Position numbers and translations under genes: made by a program
Shown: in pieces, positions 31,801-38,999 of the stretch
Layout of the letters: every line of letters begins with the position of its first letter
How positions within the stretch are numbered: position 1 is the first letter of the stretch
NCBI GenBank assembly: GCA_016218805.1
Contig: JACRCW010000009.1
Span: forward strand, 1 to 38,999
Reading direction: 5' to 3'
Source of the DNA: Deltaproteobacteria bacterium
Lineage (GTDB): Bacteria > Myxococcota > JACRCW01
Length of the DNA: 38,999 nt
Notes under the pieces: model-generated
What the model saw: the letters and a program-made list of their open reading frames with translations, nothing else
The model's database searches: none
What the model was told of the DNA's origin: nothing

Positions 31801-34800
31801 GACAGCAATGAAATGCGTTCCTCGTTATCAATGGCGTACGTGTACTGCCGCTCAAATACGCCGAGCAGTTCCGGGTACCGCTCCGCCTGCGTGTACGTGC
31901 GCTCCAGCGCCTTGAGTGCCAGCCCGTGGCCCGGGTCCTCCTCCAGCACGGCCTTGTAGGAATTGATGGCCGCTTCCGGGTCCTGCAGCTGGGACTCCTG
32001 GATGCCGGCAATGCGGTAGCGCAGGTTCACGCGTTCCTGCGGGTCCTGCGTGAGTTCCAGCGCGCGCTGGAACATCCCAATGAGCGCCTGCCAGCGCTGC
32101 GTCTCCTCGTACAGGCGGGTGAGCGCCTGCACCGCGCGCTCGTCACGCCCGTCAAACTCCAGCAACCGCTTGTAGGTGTTGATGGCCTCGCCGGGGTCCT
32201 GGCGTTTCTCTTCGTGGACGGCGGCCAGCTTCAGCAGCAGCGCGCGGCGGAGGTCCTCCTCCGGCGTGGAGCCGATCTTCCGTTCCAGGACGCGCACCAC
32301 GTCGTCCCAGCGGTCCAGCGCCATGTACAGCTTCTCCAGCGCCTGCAGGGCACCGGGGTTCTGCGCGTCCAGGTCAAAGATGAGGTTGAGGTGCGCCTCC
32401 GCCTCCTGGAACTGCTTGAGGTGCTCGGCGCACAGGTGCGCCATCTGCAGGTAGATGTCGATCGCGCGGTGCGTCTCATCCACGCGCCCCACCACGTCCT
32501 CCAGGACGGCAACGGCCTCCTCCACGCTGTCCGTCTCCACGGCCAGCCGCTCCACCATCTCGCCCAGGGCGTGGTCACCCGGTGACTCGCGGAACGCGCG
32601 GCACGCGGCCAGGAACGCCAGCGGCTTCTCGCCCAGGCGCTGCTCATACAGCGCACCCATCTCGGTGAGCAGGCGGACCTTCTCGTCCACGTCCGCAAAC
32701 GGCAGCCGCGCCTCCTTGAGCCCCACCAGCTTGCGCCAGTCCTCGCTGACCTCGTACGCGGCGGACAACTGCTGGTGCGCGCGCACGTTGTTGGGGAACA
32801 TCTGCAGGATGCGTTCGTACGCGCTGGCGCCCTTCTCGCGGCGGGCCAGCGGGCCCTCCCACAGCTCCGCCAGGTCAAACAGCAGCGCCATGCGGTGCTC
32901 ATTGGCCTGCGCCAACCCCACCCGGCGTTCCAGCACACCGGCGCACTCCTCAAACGCCTCGCACGCCAGGAACACCTCGTACAGGCGGACCAGTTCCTCA
33001 TCCGTGTGCGGTTCAATATCCAGCACGCGGCGGCCGGCCTCCACCGCGTCCGCCTTCTTGCCCTGCGCTTGCAGCACCTCCGCCAGGTCAAACTGGATGG
33101 CCTTGATGCCCGCGGTGTCTGTCTGCAGGCGCCGCATGCGGCGCAGCACCCCAACCAGGTCCTCCCAGCGCTGCGCCCGTTTGTAGATCTTACGCAGCGC
33201 GTCCAGCGCGTTCATGTCGCGCGGGTTGAGCTCCAGCACGTGGGTGTACTTGACAATGGCGTCGTTGAGTTCCCCCAAATGGTCCGTCAGCACGCCGCCC
33301 AGGCGCGAGGACAGGTCCTGCACGCGGGGGCCCGCCTTCTCGCGGGCAATCTCGTCCTCGTACAGCGCCTTGAGGTCCATCCACAGTTCCAGGCGCCGGT
33401 ACAGGACCTCCAGGTCCTCAAACACCGCACGGTCCGTCGGGAACGCCTCCCGCAGCGCCTTGACGTGTGGCAGCGCGTCCGCGGGGCGGTTGAGGTGTTC
33501 GTTGTACAGCTGCGCCATTTCACGGCGCAGCGCCAGGATGGCCTGGGCGTCATTGCCGCGCTCCAGGTGGTGCAGTTCCTGGAGCATGAGGTCCGCGCGG
33601 CGGGCGTGCTGCTTGATCTGCCCGTACAACCAGATGAGTTCGCGCCGCGTGGTGGCGTTGTCCGGCTGCAGCCGCCCGGCCTCCTCCAGGGCCTCGGCGG
33701 CCTCCTCGTTGGCGCTGAGGTGGCGGCCCAGCGCCATGCCCAGCGCGCACAGCAGGGGGGCGCGCTCCTCGGGTCCATCCGCCACGGCCAGGCGCTTGCG
33801 CACGGTGGCTTCAAAGTCGTTCCAGCGCGCCGCCTTCTCGTACAGCCGCTGCAACGCCTCCAGCGGGACCACGCGGCCGGGCACCTTGGAGAGCACCTGC
33901 TCGTACAGCTCCATGGCGCGCTCCGGCGCGCCCAGCTCGGTCTCGTGCAGTTCCGCGGCGGCCTCGCGCAGCGTGGCGGCCACGGGCGTGCGGCCCTCCA
34001 TGTCGGCGCTGGACGCTTCGTCCTCGTAGACCTCCGCCAGTTCCTCCACGGTGCCCTGGTCCCGCGCCAGGTCCAGCAACATGGTTCGCAACGTGGCGCT
34101 GGTGCGGTCCAACCGCAGCGCGCGGCACAGCGCGCCAAACGCGGGCCCGCTGAGCTGCAGCTTCTCGCGGTACACCTGAGCCACCTGCATCAGCAGTGAC
34201 CGCGCCTTGTCGCGGTCGCCGGCCAGCTCCGCGTCGCTCACCAGCATCTCGGTGACGTCAATGACGCGCTTGAACTCCTGCATCGCCTCGTACGCGTGCA
34301 GCAGCACCGCGGCCACCTGATCCTTCTGCGTGGTGCGCGTGCGCAGCCGGTCCTCCAGGTACGCGCGGGACGCGGCGTGGTCCGGTTTCTGCCGCAGCAC
34401 CTTGCCCAGCTCTTCCAGCGCGTCGTCGGGACGGTCCAGCTCGCCGTCCAGGATGGAGGCCGCGCGGTAGCGGGCGTCCAGCTCGCGGTCCGGCATCTGG
34501 TCGCGGCACAGCTCCGCTTCGCGCAGCAGGGCGTCCACCAGCTCCTGCCAACGCTCCTGCGCCTCGCACGCGCGCTGCAGGCTGCGCAGCGCGTCCAGGT
34601 CAGACGGGTTGATCTCCAGCAGCCGCCGCAGCGTGGCAATGGAGCCGGCGGTGTCCTGGGTATCACCCTGCAGCTTGCTGACCTCCATGAGCAGCGCGCG
34701 CACCGCGCGCGGGTCCGTCTCCAGCGCCGCGCGCCGGCGCAGCACGTCCGCCAGCGCCGCGGGCTCGCGCAGCGCGCGGTGCAGGCGCTCCAGTGACGTC

Positions 34801-37800
34801 AGGATCTCCAGGCGCACGTCACGCACGTCAGCCGCCTCGTCCGGTCCCGGGCCCATCAGGTCCAGCGCCAGGCGGAAGTGCTCCACGGCGCGGGCCGGGT
34901 CAGACAGGCCGGACTCATACAGGGTGGCCACGCGCCGCCGGTACAGGATGGCCACGGCGCCGGTGCGCTCCTCCTCCAGCACGTCCAGGTACAGCCCCAC
35001 CAGCGTCTCAATGTCGCCGGTGGCCTGGGCCAGGCGCTCCACGTCGGCGCGCAGGCCTTCGTCCTCCGGCGTTTCCTTGAGCGCGCGGCCCAGCGCGGCA
35101 AACGCCAGCTCCGGGTTGCGCAGGGGTCCCTCACGCAGCCCGGCCACGCGCCGCCACAACGCCCGCCGCGCGGCCGCCTCCGTGACGCCGTCCAGCCGCG
35201 CCTCCAGCACGGAGCACAGCTTCTGCGCATCACCCAGCGCCTCGTAGCGGGGCTCCAGGAGCGTGGCCACGCCCAGCCGCGCCTGCGTGGCGTCATTGCC
35301 CACCCGCACCGCCAGGTCCGCGTACGTGGCCTCCAGCGCGCCCAGCAGCCGCGGGTTACCCGGTGCCTCCTGCGCCGCCACCTGCAGCAGCGTGGCGGCG
35401 CCCACCGGGTCCCCCAGCGACGTGCGGCGGACCTCCGCCAGCCGGATGCGCGTGTCCGACGCCTCCCCGGGACCCTGCGCCAGTTTCACCTGCATCTGCA
35501 GGACACCGGCAAGCTCCTGGGCTTTCTCCGCCCGCCCGTACAGCCGCTCCAGCGCCTTGAGCGCGGCGCGGTCCGCGGGGTCCAGCTGCAGCACGTCATT
35601 GAACGCGGCAATGGCACCGGCCACGTCCGCCAGCTGCTCCGCCGCCTGCGCCAGCTCCAGGTACGCCTCCTTGGCCTTGGGGAGGTTGTCCACGGCGGCC
35701 TGCTGCCGCGCCAGGCGGCGCAGCACGTCCAGCAGGTCCGGGGACACGCCGCGCGCGCGCAGCAGGCGCGCCATCTGTTCCAGCGTGGGGATGTCGTCCG
35801 GCTGCGCCAGCAGCGCGTTGCGGAGGTGGTTGATGGCCGCCTCCGGGTCCTTCATCCGCGTCTCCATGATCGCGGCCACGCGCCGGGACAGCAGCGCCTG
35901 CAGCTTGCCGTCCCGCGTCTGGGCCAGCACGTCCTCGTAGACGGCGGCCAGCTCTTCCTGGCTGTCGGTGACCTGCGCCAGGCGCTCGGCCCGCTCGCGC
36001 ACGGCGTCATCACCCGGGGACTCGCGGACCGCGCGGCAGATGGCCATGAACGCCAGCGTGGGTTGCCGCGCTATCTCCTCCTGCATGCGCGCCAGCTCCA
36101 TCAGCACGGACGCGCGCTGCGCGTGGTCCGGTTCGCCGATGAGGCGGGCCTCCAGCACACCGGACAGCGCACCAAAGTCCGACCGCGCGCGCACGCACTT
36201 CTCCAACACGCGCGCCACGTCCTTGGCCGGCGGGACGTTGGTCTGCTTGGCTGTCTCCAGCAGCGCGGCCAGCGCGTTGGCCACTTCGGGGGCCTTCTCG
36301 TCGTCTTCGGCGGCCTTCTGCAGCACCTGGAAAGCGGGGAGCGTGCCGCCCGGGCTGTCCATGAACAGCCGCCCCAGGCGCGCACCCAGTTGCGCCCGCG
36401 CCTGCGGGACCGCCTCCAGCCGGATGCGCCGCGGCAGGATGGCCGCCAGCGCACTGTTCTGGCCGGAGCGCATGTACAGCGCGTCCATCAGCTCCAGGAG
36501 TCCGGCGTCGTCGGCGGACTCGGCCAGCAGCGTCTTGTAGATGGCCTCGGCGCCCTGCAGGTCACCGCGCTCGTCCTGCAGCAGCCGCGCGGCCTGCAAC
36601 AGCGCCGCCCGGCGGTCCGCCGGCGCGGTGGCCGCGGCCGCTTTCGCCTTGAGGATCTCAACCAGCGAATCCGTCTCCGCCCCGGCCCGGTGGAACGTCT
36701 CCAGCGCCTTGAGCGCTTCCCCGTCGCCGGGGACCAGGCGCAGAATCTCGCGGTGCGCGCGGATGGCCAGCGCGCGGTCCGACAGTTTCTCCACCGCCAC
36801 GCGCGCCACCTCGCGCCAGCGGGCCGCGGCGCCCACCGGGTCACGCGCGGACAGCGCCTCCGCCACGTCTTCCAGGATGCCCGCGTACGCGTCATAGGCC
36901 CGCGTAGCCCCCGCCAGCGCCTCGGCGCGGGCGCGGCGCTCCTCCGTCGGATCGTCCCGGTACGCGCGGCTCACGGACATGAACGCCTGCTCGCGCTGCG
37001 CCAGCTCCTTCTCGTAGATTGCGCCCACCTCGTCCAGGATGCGCGCGCGCTCCGCCGCGGACTGGCTCATCCCGGCGCGGTGCTCCAGCAGCGCGGCCAG
37101 CGGCGCGGGCGCGCTGCTCCGCCGGTAGTGCGCGGTCAGCAGCTCGGTTGCCTTGGCGCCGTCATGGCCGGGCGCGCGCGCCACCAGCTCCAACAACGCT
37201 ACCCCTTCGGCCAGTGACACGTCGGACGCCTTGCCCTCCAGCACCTGCGCCAGCACGCCAATGGCGCCGGCCGCGTCCGCCAGCTTCTCCAGTCTGAGCC
37301 GCCCCAGGCGCACCAGCAGCGTGGAGCGCTCCGGGTCCTGCATGCGCGCGGACAGGGACATCAGCACGTCCGCCAGCGGGCCCGGCTCCTCCCGCACCTC
37401 GTGCAGCTCCGCCATCATGCGGAGCGCCGCGGTGTCGTCAGGCGCGGCCTCCAGCCCGCGCCGCAGCGCCTCCAGGGCGCGGCCGGTGTCATTCACGCGG
37501 GACCACAGCGCGGCGGCCTCGCGCAGGCTGCTGGCGCGGACCTCGCCGGACTGGTTGTCCGCCATCTGCTCCAGGCTCTCCGCCAGGGGGCGCGCGTCGT
37601 GGCTCAACCGGCGCAGGCGCACCGTGGCCGCCAGCGCTTCCGCGTCCTTGGGCGACTTGGCCAACACCGCCCCGTACGCGCGCAGCGCTCCGTCGCGGTC
37701 ACCGGCGCGGTCGTACCAGGCACCCAGCCGCTTGCCGAAGTCCAGCGCCACGGTGCCCGGGTGCGCCGCCACCACCGCTTCGTACGTCTCGGCAATGCGC

Positions 37801-38999
37801 TCCGGCTTGCCGGCAAACCGCGCCACCGCCTCCAGCTCACGCCGCGCGCCCTCGTCGGCAGGGTCGCGCTGCACCTGCGCGCTCAGCAGGTCCACCGCGG
37901 CATCCGGCTGGCGCAGGTCGCGCGCGTACGTCGTCGCCAGGGCCACGGTCAGGTCGCGGCGCTCCTCGGGTTTGTCCGTTGCGTCCAGGCGCGCGCGCAT
38001 CACCCGCGCCAGGCCGCGCGCGTCATTGGCGGCGCGGTAGGCCGGCTCCAGCAGGCGCGCGGCTCCCAGGGCCACCGTGGCGTCCTTGGCGTCCAGCATG
38101 CCCTCCAGCACCGCGCGGGCGCGCGCGTTGCCAATGTCCGCCGTCAGCGCGGCCTCCAGTTGCTCCAGCGCCTTGACGTGCTCGCCCAGGCCCGCCTGCG
38201 CCTCAGCCAGCCGCGCGCGGAACTCCGCCCGCGTGTTCCCGGTGGACACCTGCGCGCGGTCCGCCAGCACGCTGGCCAGCGCCACCGCGTTGCCCAGCTG
38301 CTGGTAGCAGGTGTCCAGCGCATCCAGCGCCTGGTCACGCACGTTGGGCGCCAGCGACGCGCGCAGCGGCTCATACGCCGCCGCCGCGCGCGCGTGGTCC
38401 TTGAGCTCCACCATGCACACCTGGCCCAGCCGCAGCAGCAGGTCGTTGCGCGCCTCTTCGGGCGCCACGCCGGCAGAGGCCTCCAGCGCGTCCGCGGCCA
38501 GCGCCCATTCGCCGCGGCGCGAATGCAGCCGCACCAGCGCATCCCAGCTGGGCAGCAGCTTGGGGTAGTCCGCCACCAGCTGCTTGTGGGCGGTGATCGC
38601 GTCGCCGTCGCGGCCCAGCGCGTCCGCCAGCAACGCCGCGCGCCGGGACAGCAACGCCAGGCGCGCGGGTCCCTCGGGCAGCTGACCCGCCACCTGCTGC
38701 AGCACGTCGCACAGCTCGCCGGGCATCTTCGCCAACGTCGCCAGCCGCTCCACCTCGCGGGCCAGGTCACCGTCATTGGGCTGGTCCGCCAGCGCGGTGG
38801 CCATCACCTTGAAGGCCTCACGCGGGGCGCGCAGCTCCTCCTCCAGCACGCGCGCCGCCTTGCGTGAGATCTCCAGCCGGTCCGCCGCCTTCTCCACGTG
38901 CTGGCGCCGCGCCTCCAGCATCTCCACGTAGCGCCGCCACGCGCCCATGCGCGCGTAGTGCGGCTCCAGCGCCGCGGCGATGCGCGCCACCTGCACGCC
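28887..38999 (-). CDS. Giant TPR-repeat protein, 5' end beyond the window
   Basis: At least 3,369 residues are present, and the frame is still open at the right edge, so the N-terminus is missing. Almost the whole chain is TPR helix pairs (A-x3-Y/F/L-x-x-A-L-x-x-x-P signatures, e.g. ALEKLAQEAELLRGQPEAVEL, NLDKALEIDSNHLASLK). On top of the TPR unit is a longer repeat of about 300-320 residues, marked by RAxRExPxDxxxxxxxERLAxxTxSxEEL near residues 69, 374, 677, 989, 1304 and 1624, and again near 2135. The last ~370 residues are not TPR: a mixed domain including GSDMAPTLHPVYPLTMTIGDQ and MFKEMPQKMLWALWGRML. No signal peptide or membrane helix is seen in the visible part. A scaffold role in a large complex is likely; the partner is unknown. 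The RpiB gene follows 4 bp after the stop. Confidence 0.93.
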   Translation of the reverse strand, partial: GVQVARIAAALEPHYARMGAWRRYVEMLEARRQHVEKAADRLEISRKAARVLEEELRAPREAFKVMATALADQPNDGDLAREVERLATLAKMPGELCDVLQQVAGQLPEGPARLALLSRRAALLADALGRDGDAITAHKQLVADYPKLLPSWDALVRLHSRRGEWALAADALEASAGVAPEEARNDLLLRLGQVCMVELKDHARAAAAYEPLRASLAPNVRDQALDALDTCYQQLGNAVALASVLADRAQVSTGNTRAEFRARLAEAQAGLGEHVKALEQLEAALTADIGNARARAVLEGMLDAKDATVALGAARLLEPAYRAANDARGLARVMRARLDATDKPEERRDLTVALATTYARDLRQPDAAVDLLSAQVQRDPADEGARRELEAVARFAGKPERIAETYEAVVAAHPGTVALDFGKRLGAWYDRAGDRDGALRAYGAVLAKSPKDAEALAATVRLRRLSHDARPLAESLEQMADNQSGEVRASSLREAAALWSRVNDTGRALEALRRGLEAAPDDTAALRMMAELHEVREEPGPLADVLMSLSARMQDPERSTLLVRLGRLRLEKLADAAGAIGVLAQVLEGKASDVSLAEGVALLELVARAPGHDGAKATELLTAHYRRSSAPAPLAALLEHRAGMSQSAAERARILDEVGAIYEKELAQREQAFMSVSRAYRDDPTEERRARAEALAGATRAYDAYAGILEDVAEALSARDPVGAAARWREVARVAVEKLSDRALAIRAHREILRLVPGDGEALKALETFHRAGAETDSLVEILKAKAAAATAPADRRAALLQAARLLQDERGDLQGAEAIYKTLLAESADDAGLLELMDALYMRSGQNSALAAILPRRIRLEAVPQARAQLGARLGRLFMDSPGGTLPAFQVLQKAAEDDEKAPEVANALAALLETAKQTNVPPAKDVARVLEKCVRARSDFGALSGVLEARLIGEPDHAQRASVLMELARMQEEIARQPTLAFMAICRAVRESPGDDAVRERAERLAQVTDSQEELAAVYEDVLAQTRDGKLQALLSRRVAAIMETRMKDPEAAINHLRNALLAQPDDIPTLEQMARLLRARGVSPDLLDVLRRLARQQAAVDNLPKAKEAYLELAQAAEQLADVAGAIAAFNDVLQLDPADRAALKALERLYGRAEKAQELAGVLQMQVKLAQGPGEASDTRIRLAEVRRTSLGDPVGAATLLQVAAQEAPGNPRLLGALEATYADLAVRVGNDATQARLGVATLLEPRYEALGDAQKLCSVLEARLDGVTEAAARRALWRRVAGLREGPLRNPELAFAALGRALKETPEDEGLRADVERLAQATGDIETLVGLYLDVLEEERTGAVAILYRRRVATLYESGLSDPARAVEHFRLALDLMGPGPDEAADVRDVRLEILTSLERLHRALREPAALADVLRRRAALETDPRAVRALLMEVSKLQGDTQDTAGSIATLRRLLEINPSDLDALRSLQRACEAQERWQELVDALLREAELCRDQMPDRELDARYRAASILDGELDRPDDALEELGKVLRQKPDHAASRAYLEDRLRTRTTQKDQVAAVLLHAYEAMQEFKRVIDVTEMLVSDAELAGDRDKARSLLMQVAQVYREKLQLSGPAFGALCRALRLDRTSATLRTMLLDLARDQGTVEELAEVYEDEASSADMEGRTPVAATLREAAAELHETELGAPERAMELYEQVLSKVPGRVVPLEALQRLYEKAARWNDFEATVRKRLAVADGPEERAPLLCALGMALGRHLSANEEAAEALEEAGRLQPDNATTRRELIWLYGQIKQHARRADLMLQELHHLERGNDAQAILALRREMAQLYNEHLNRPADALPHVKALREAFPTDRAVFEDLEVLYRRLELWMDLKALYEDEIAREKAGPRVQDLSSRLGGVLTDHLGELNDAIVKYTHVLELNPRDMNALDALRKIYKRAQRWEDLVGVLRRMRRLQTDTAGIKAIQFDLAEVLQAQGKKADAVEAGRRVLDIEPHTDEELVRLYEVFLACEAFEECAGVLERRVGLAQANEHRMALLFDLAELWEGPLARREKGASAYERILQMFPNNVRAHQQLSAAYEVSEDWRKLVGLKEARLPFADVDEKVRLLTEMGALYEQRLGEKPLAFLAACRAFRESPGDHALGEMVERLAVETDSVEEAVAVLEDVVGRVDETHRAIDIYLQMAHLCAEHLKQFQEAEAHLNLIFDLDAQNPGALQALEKLYMALDRWDDVVRVLERKIGSTPEEDLRRALLLKLAAVHEEKRQDPGEAINTYKRLLEFDGRDERAVQALTRLYEETQRWQALIGMFQRALELTQDPQERVNLRYRIAGIQESQLQDPEAAINSYKAVLEEDPGHGLALKALERTYTQAERYPELLGVFERQYTYAIDNEERISLLSKMAVLHEETFGNLPVAIELNERILGIDPDNLAAVRKLELLFKEVQDYNKLILALTRHAEISKDPDERLDLQMQVAEVYYKELNKPDKAEEIYTAVLRKDPSAIRAIHDLGQLYERSGNWFNALEKLAQEAELLRGQPEAVELHFRMGSINAEMLMDTSAARSCYEQALELDAEHVPSLQALKAIHYAAREWEAYLKRLVQEAEAVKDPTEKAELFTAAGAFVQERNNDMDGAVRLYERALGIIPDHLNAAKPLADLEFRREGYERAEELLEIVVDKLDPTKDSKELCRQYYRLGYITEKQGKDQKALKNYQKAYDIDPTYLPALEGLGGSLVRAERWDDAQKIYQTILIHHRESLTDAEVVDYYWKLGDISDKMNQGDRAIRNLDKALEIDSNHLASLKLLADVHQKAQRYEEAYDALLKMAGLAQDDEKVALLMQLGSLSREKLQDAYRAIDAYEDANKLRRDDKEVLTALFNLYRDTKQGPKAVEVLEDLVRIEPDATTRVRLNHQLGEIYRDEIRNEQRAVQYFNAALDLDPTYVRSFESIEKLLTEKKMWRALEENYRAMIQRTPKEQVKIRTVLWTNLAQLYHRVLKDVDNAIMAYTVLCRADPENLELQEALADLMARRPGKEDEAIAQYQLVLPRSNEPGRALHTLARLYLNRRLVDRTLCAVQALRLLKEATDEEASLIAHYQGQLPQRHQKAMTEKLWDALAVHDRAQTPIALVSTILYRLAPGMGLRDARDLGLQKRKDAARVDIDQSLVFSVKQLAGVAAVLGATPFELWQLRGSDMAPTLHPVYPLTMTIGDQNPMFKEMPQKMLWALWGRMLSFMRPAFVLPRVLGPQAFRVLCEAALFVTDTTAKYETDPKELDKIGRNLLRVEGLESALKSVDRKTISRKEPPHLELFYEGMEHTAVRASLLACNDVDTTVQTLKIQDPQSPPVPKNRLRELILFLVSEQYAELRGRLGLAMKAG

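Noticed and set aside
29661..31811. 716-residue plus-strand frame within the giant TPR gene
   Set aside because: Val/Leu/Gln/His/Arg-rich antisense of TPR codons; no motif or start signal.
1..38999. tRNA, rRNA or CRISPR array
   Set aside because: No T-loop pattern with matching acceptor stem, no rRNA-like segment and no regularly spaced repeats with unique spacers were noticed when reading both strands.

Overview
The window looks like chromosomal DNA of a high-GC, soil- or sediment-type deltaproteobacterial lineage (Myxococcota or a close relative). This is inferred from strong G/C bias at third codon positions, many TPR lipoproteins, a transmembrane Ser/Thr kinase with an added cyclase-like domain, a >3,300-residue TPR protein, and a cbb3 oxidase with fused CcoN-CcoO. 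No rRNA, tRNA or CRISPR array was seen, and no complete insertion sequence.

Region 1 (about 1-3.7 kb) is visibly less GC-rich than the rest. It carries a two-gene, translationally coupled unit on the minus strand: an HNH-nuclease/SF2-helicase fusion followed by an unrecognised 440-residue protein. It is flanked by an inverted repeat on one side and a short direct repeat on the other. It reads as an acquired island and a candidate anti-phage or anti-plasmid module.

Region 2 (3.7-11.4 kb) is housekeeping and envelope material: two divergent TPR lipoproteins, rlmN coupled to the second of them, a Lys-rich membrane protein with AAG microsatellites, an mtnP plus PfkB-kinase pair, and a triple-domain universal stress protein.

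Region 3 (11.4-20 kb) is a complete low-oxygen respiration locus. The plus strand runs ccoI, ccoS, ccoNO (fused), ccoQ, ccoP (single haem) and ccoG. Divergent from it are a DsbD_2/TauE-like membrane protein and a small Cys-motif lipoprotein, probably for copper delivery or maturation.

Region 4 (20-23.2 kb, minus strand) is a four-gene chain with GTGA start/stop overlaps: a NicO-type metal transporter, a lipoprotein, a beta-propeller gene broken by three frameshifts, and a cytochrome whose first haem motif has lost a Cys. It looks like a decaying operon, unless the indels are sequencing errors.

Region 5 (23.2-39 kb) holds a Ser/Thr kinase with a degenerate nucleotide-cyclase domain, coupled by ATGA to a rhomboid protease. 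Divergent from it is aat. Then come a single-domain UspA, an RpiB-family isomerase, and a giant TPR protein that runs off the right edge. The giant protein shows a higher-order repeat of roughly 300-320 residues on top of its TPR units.
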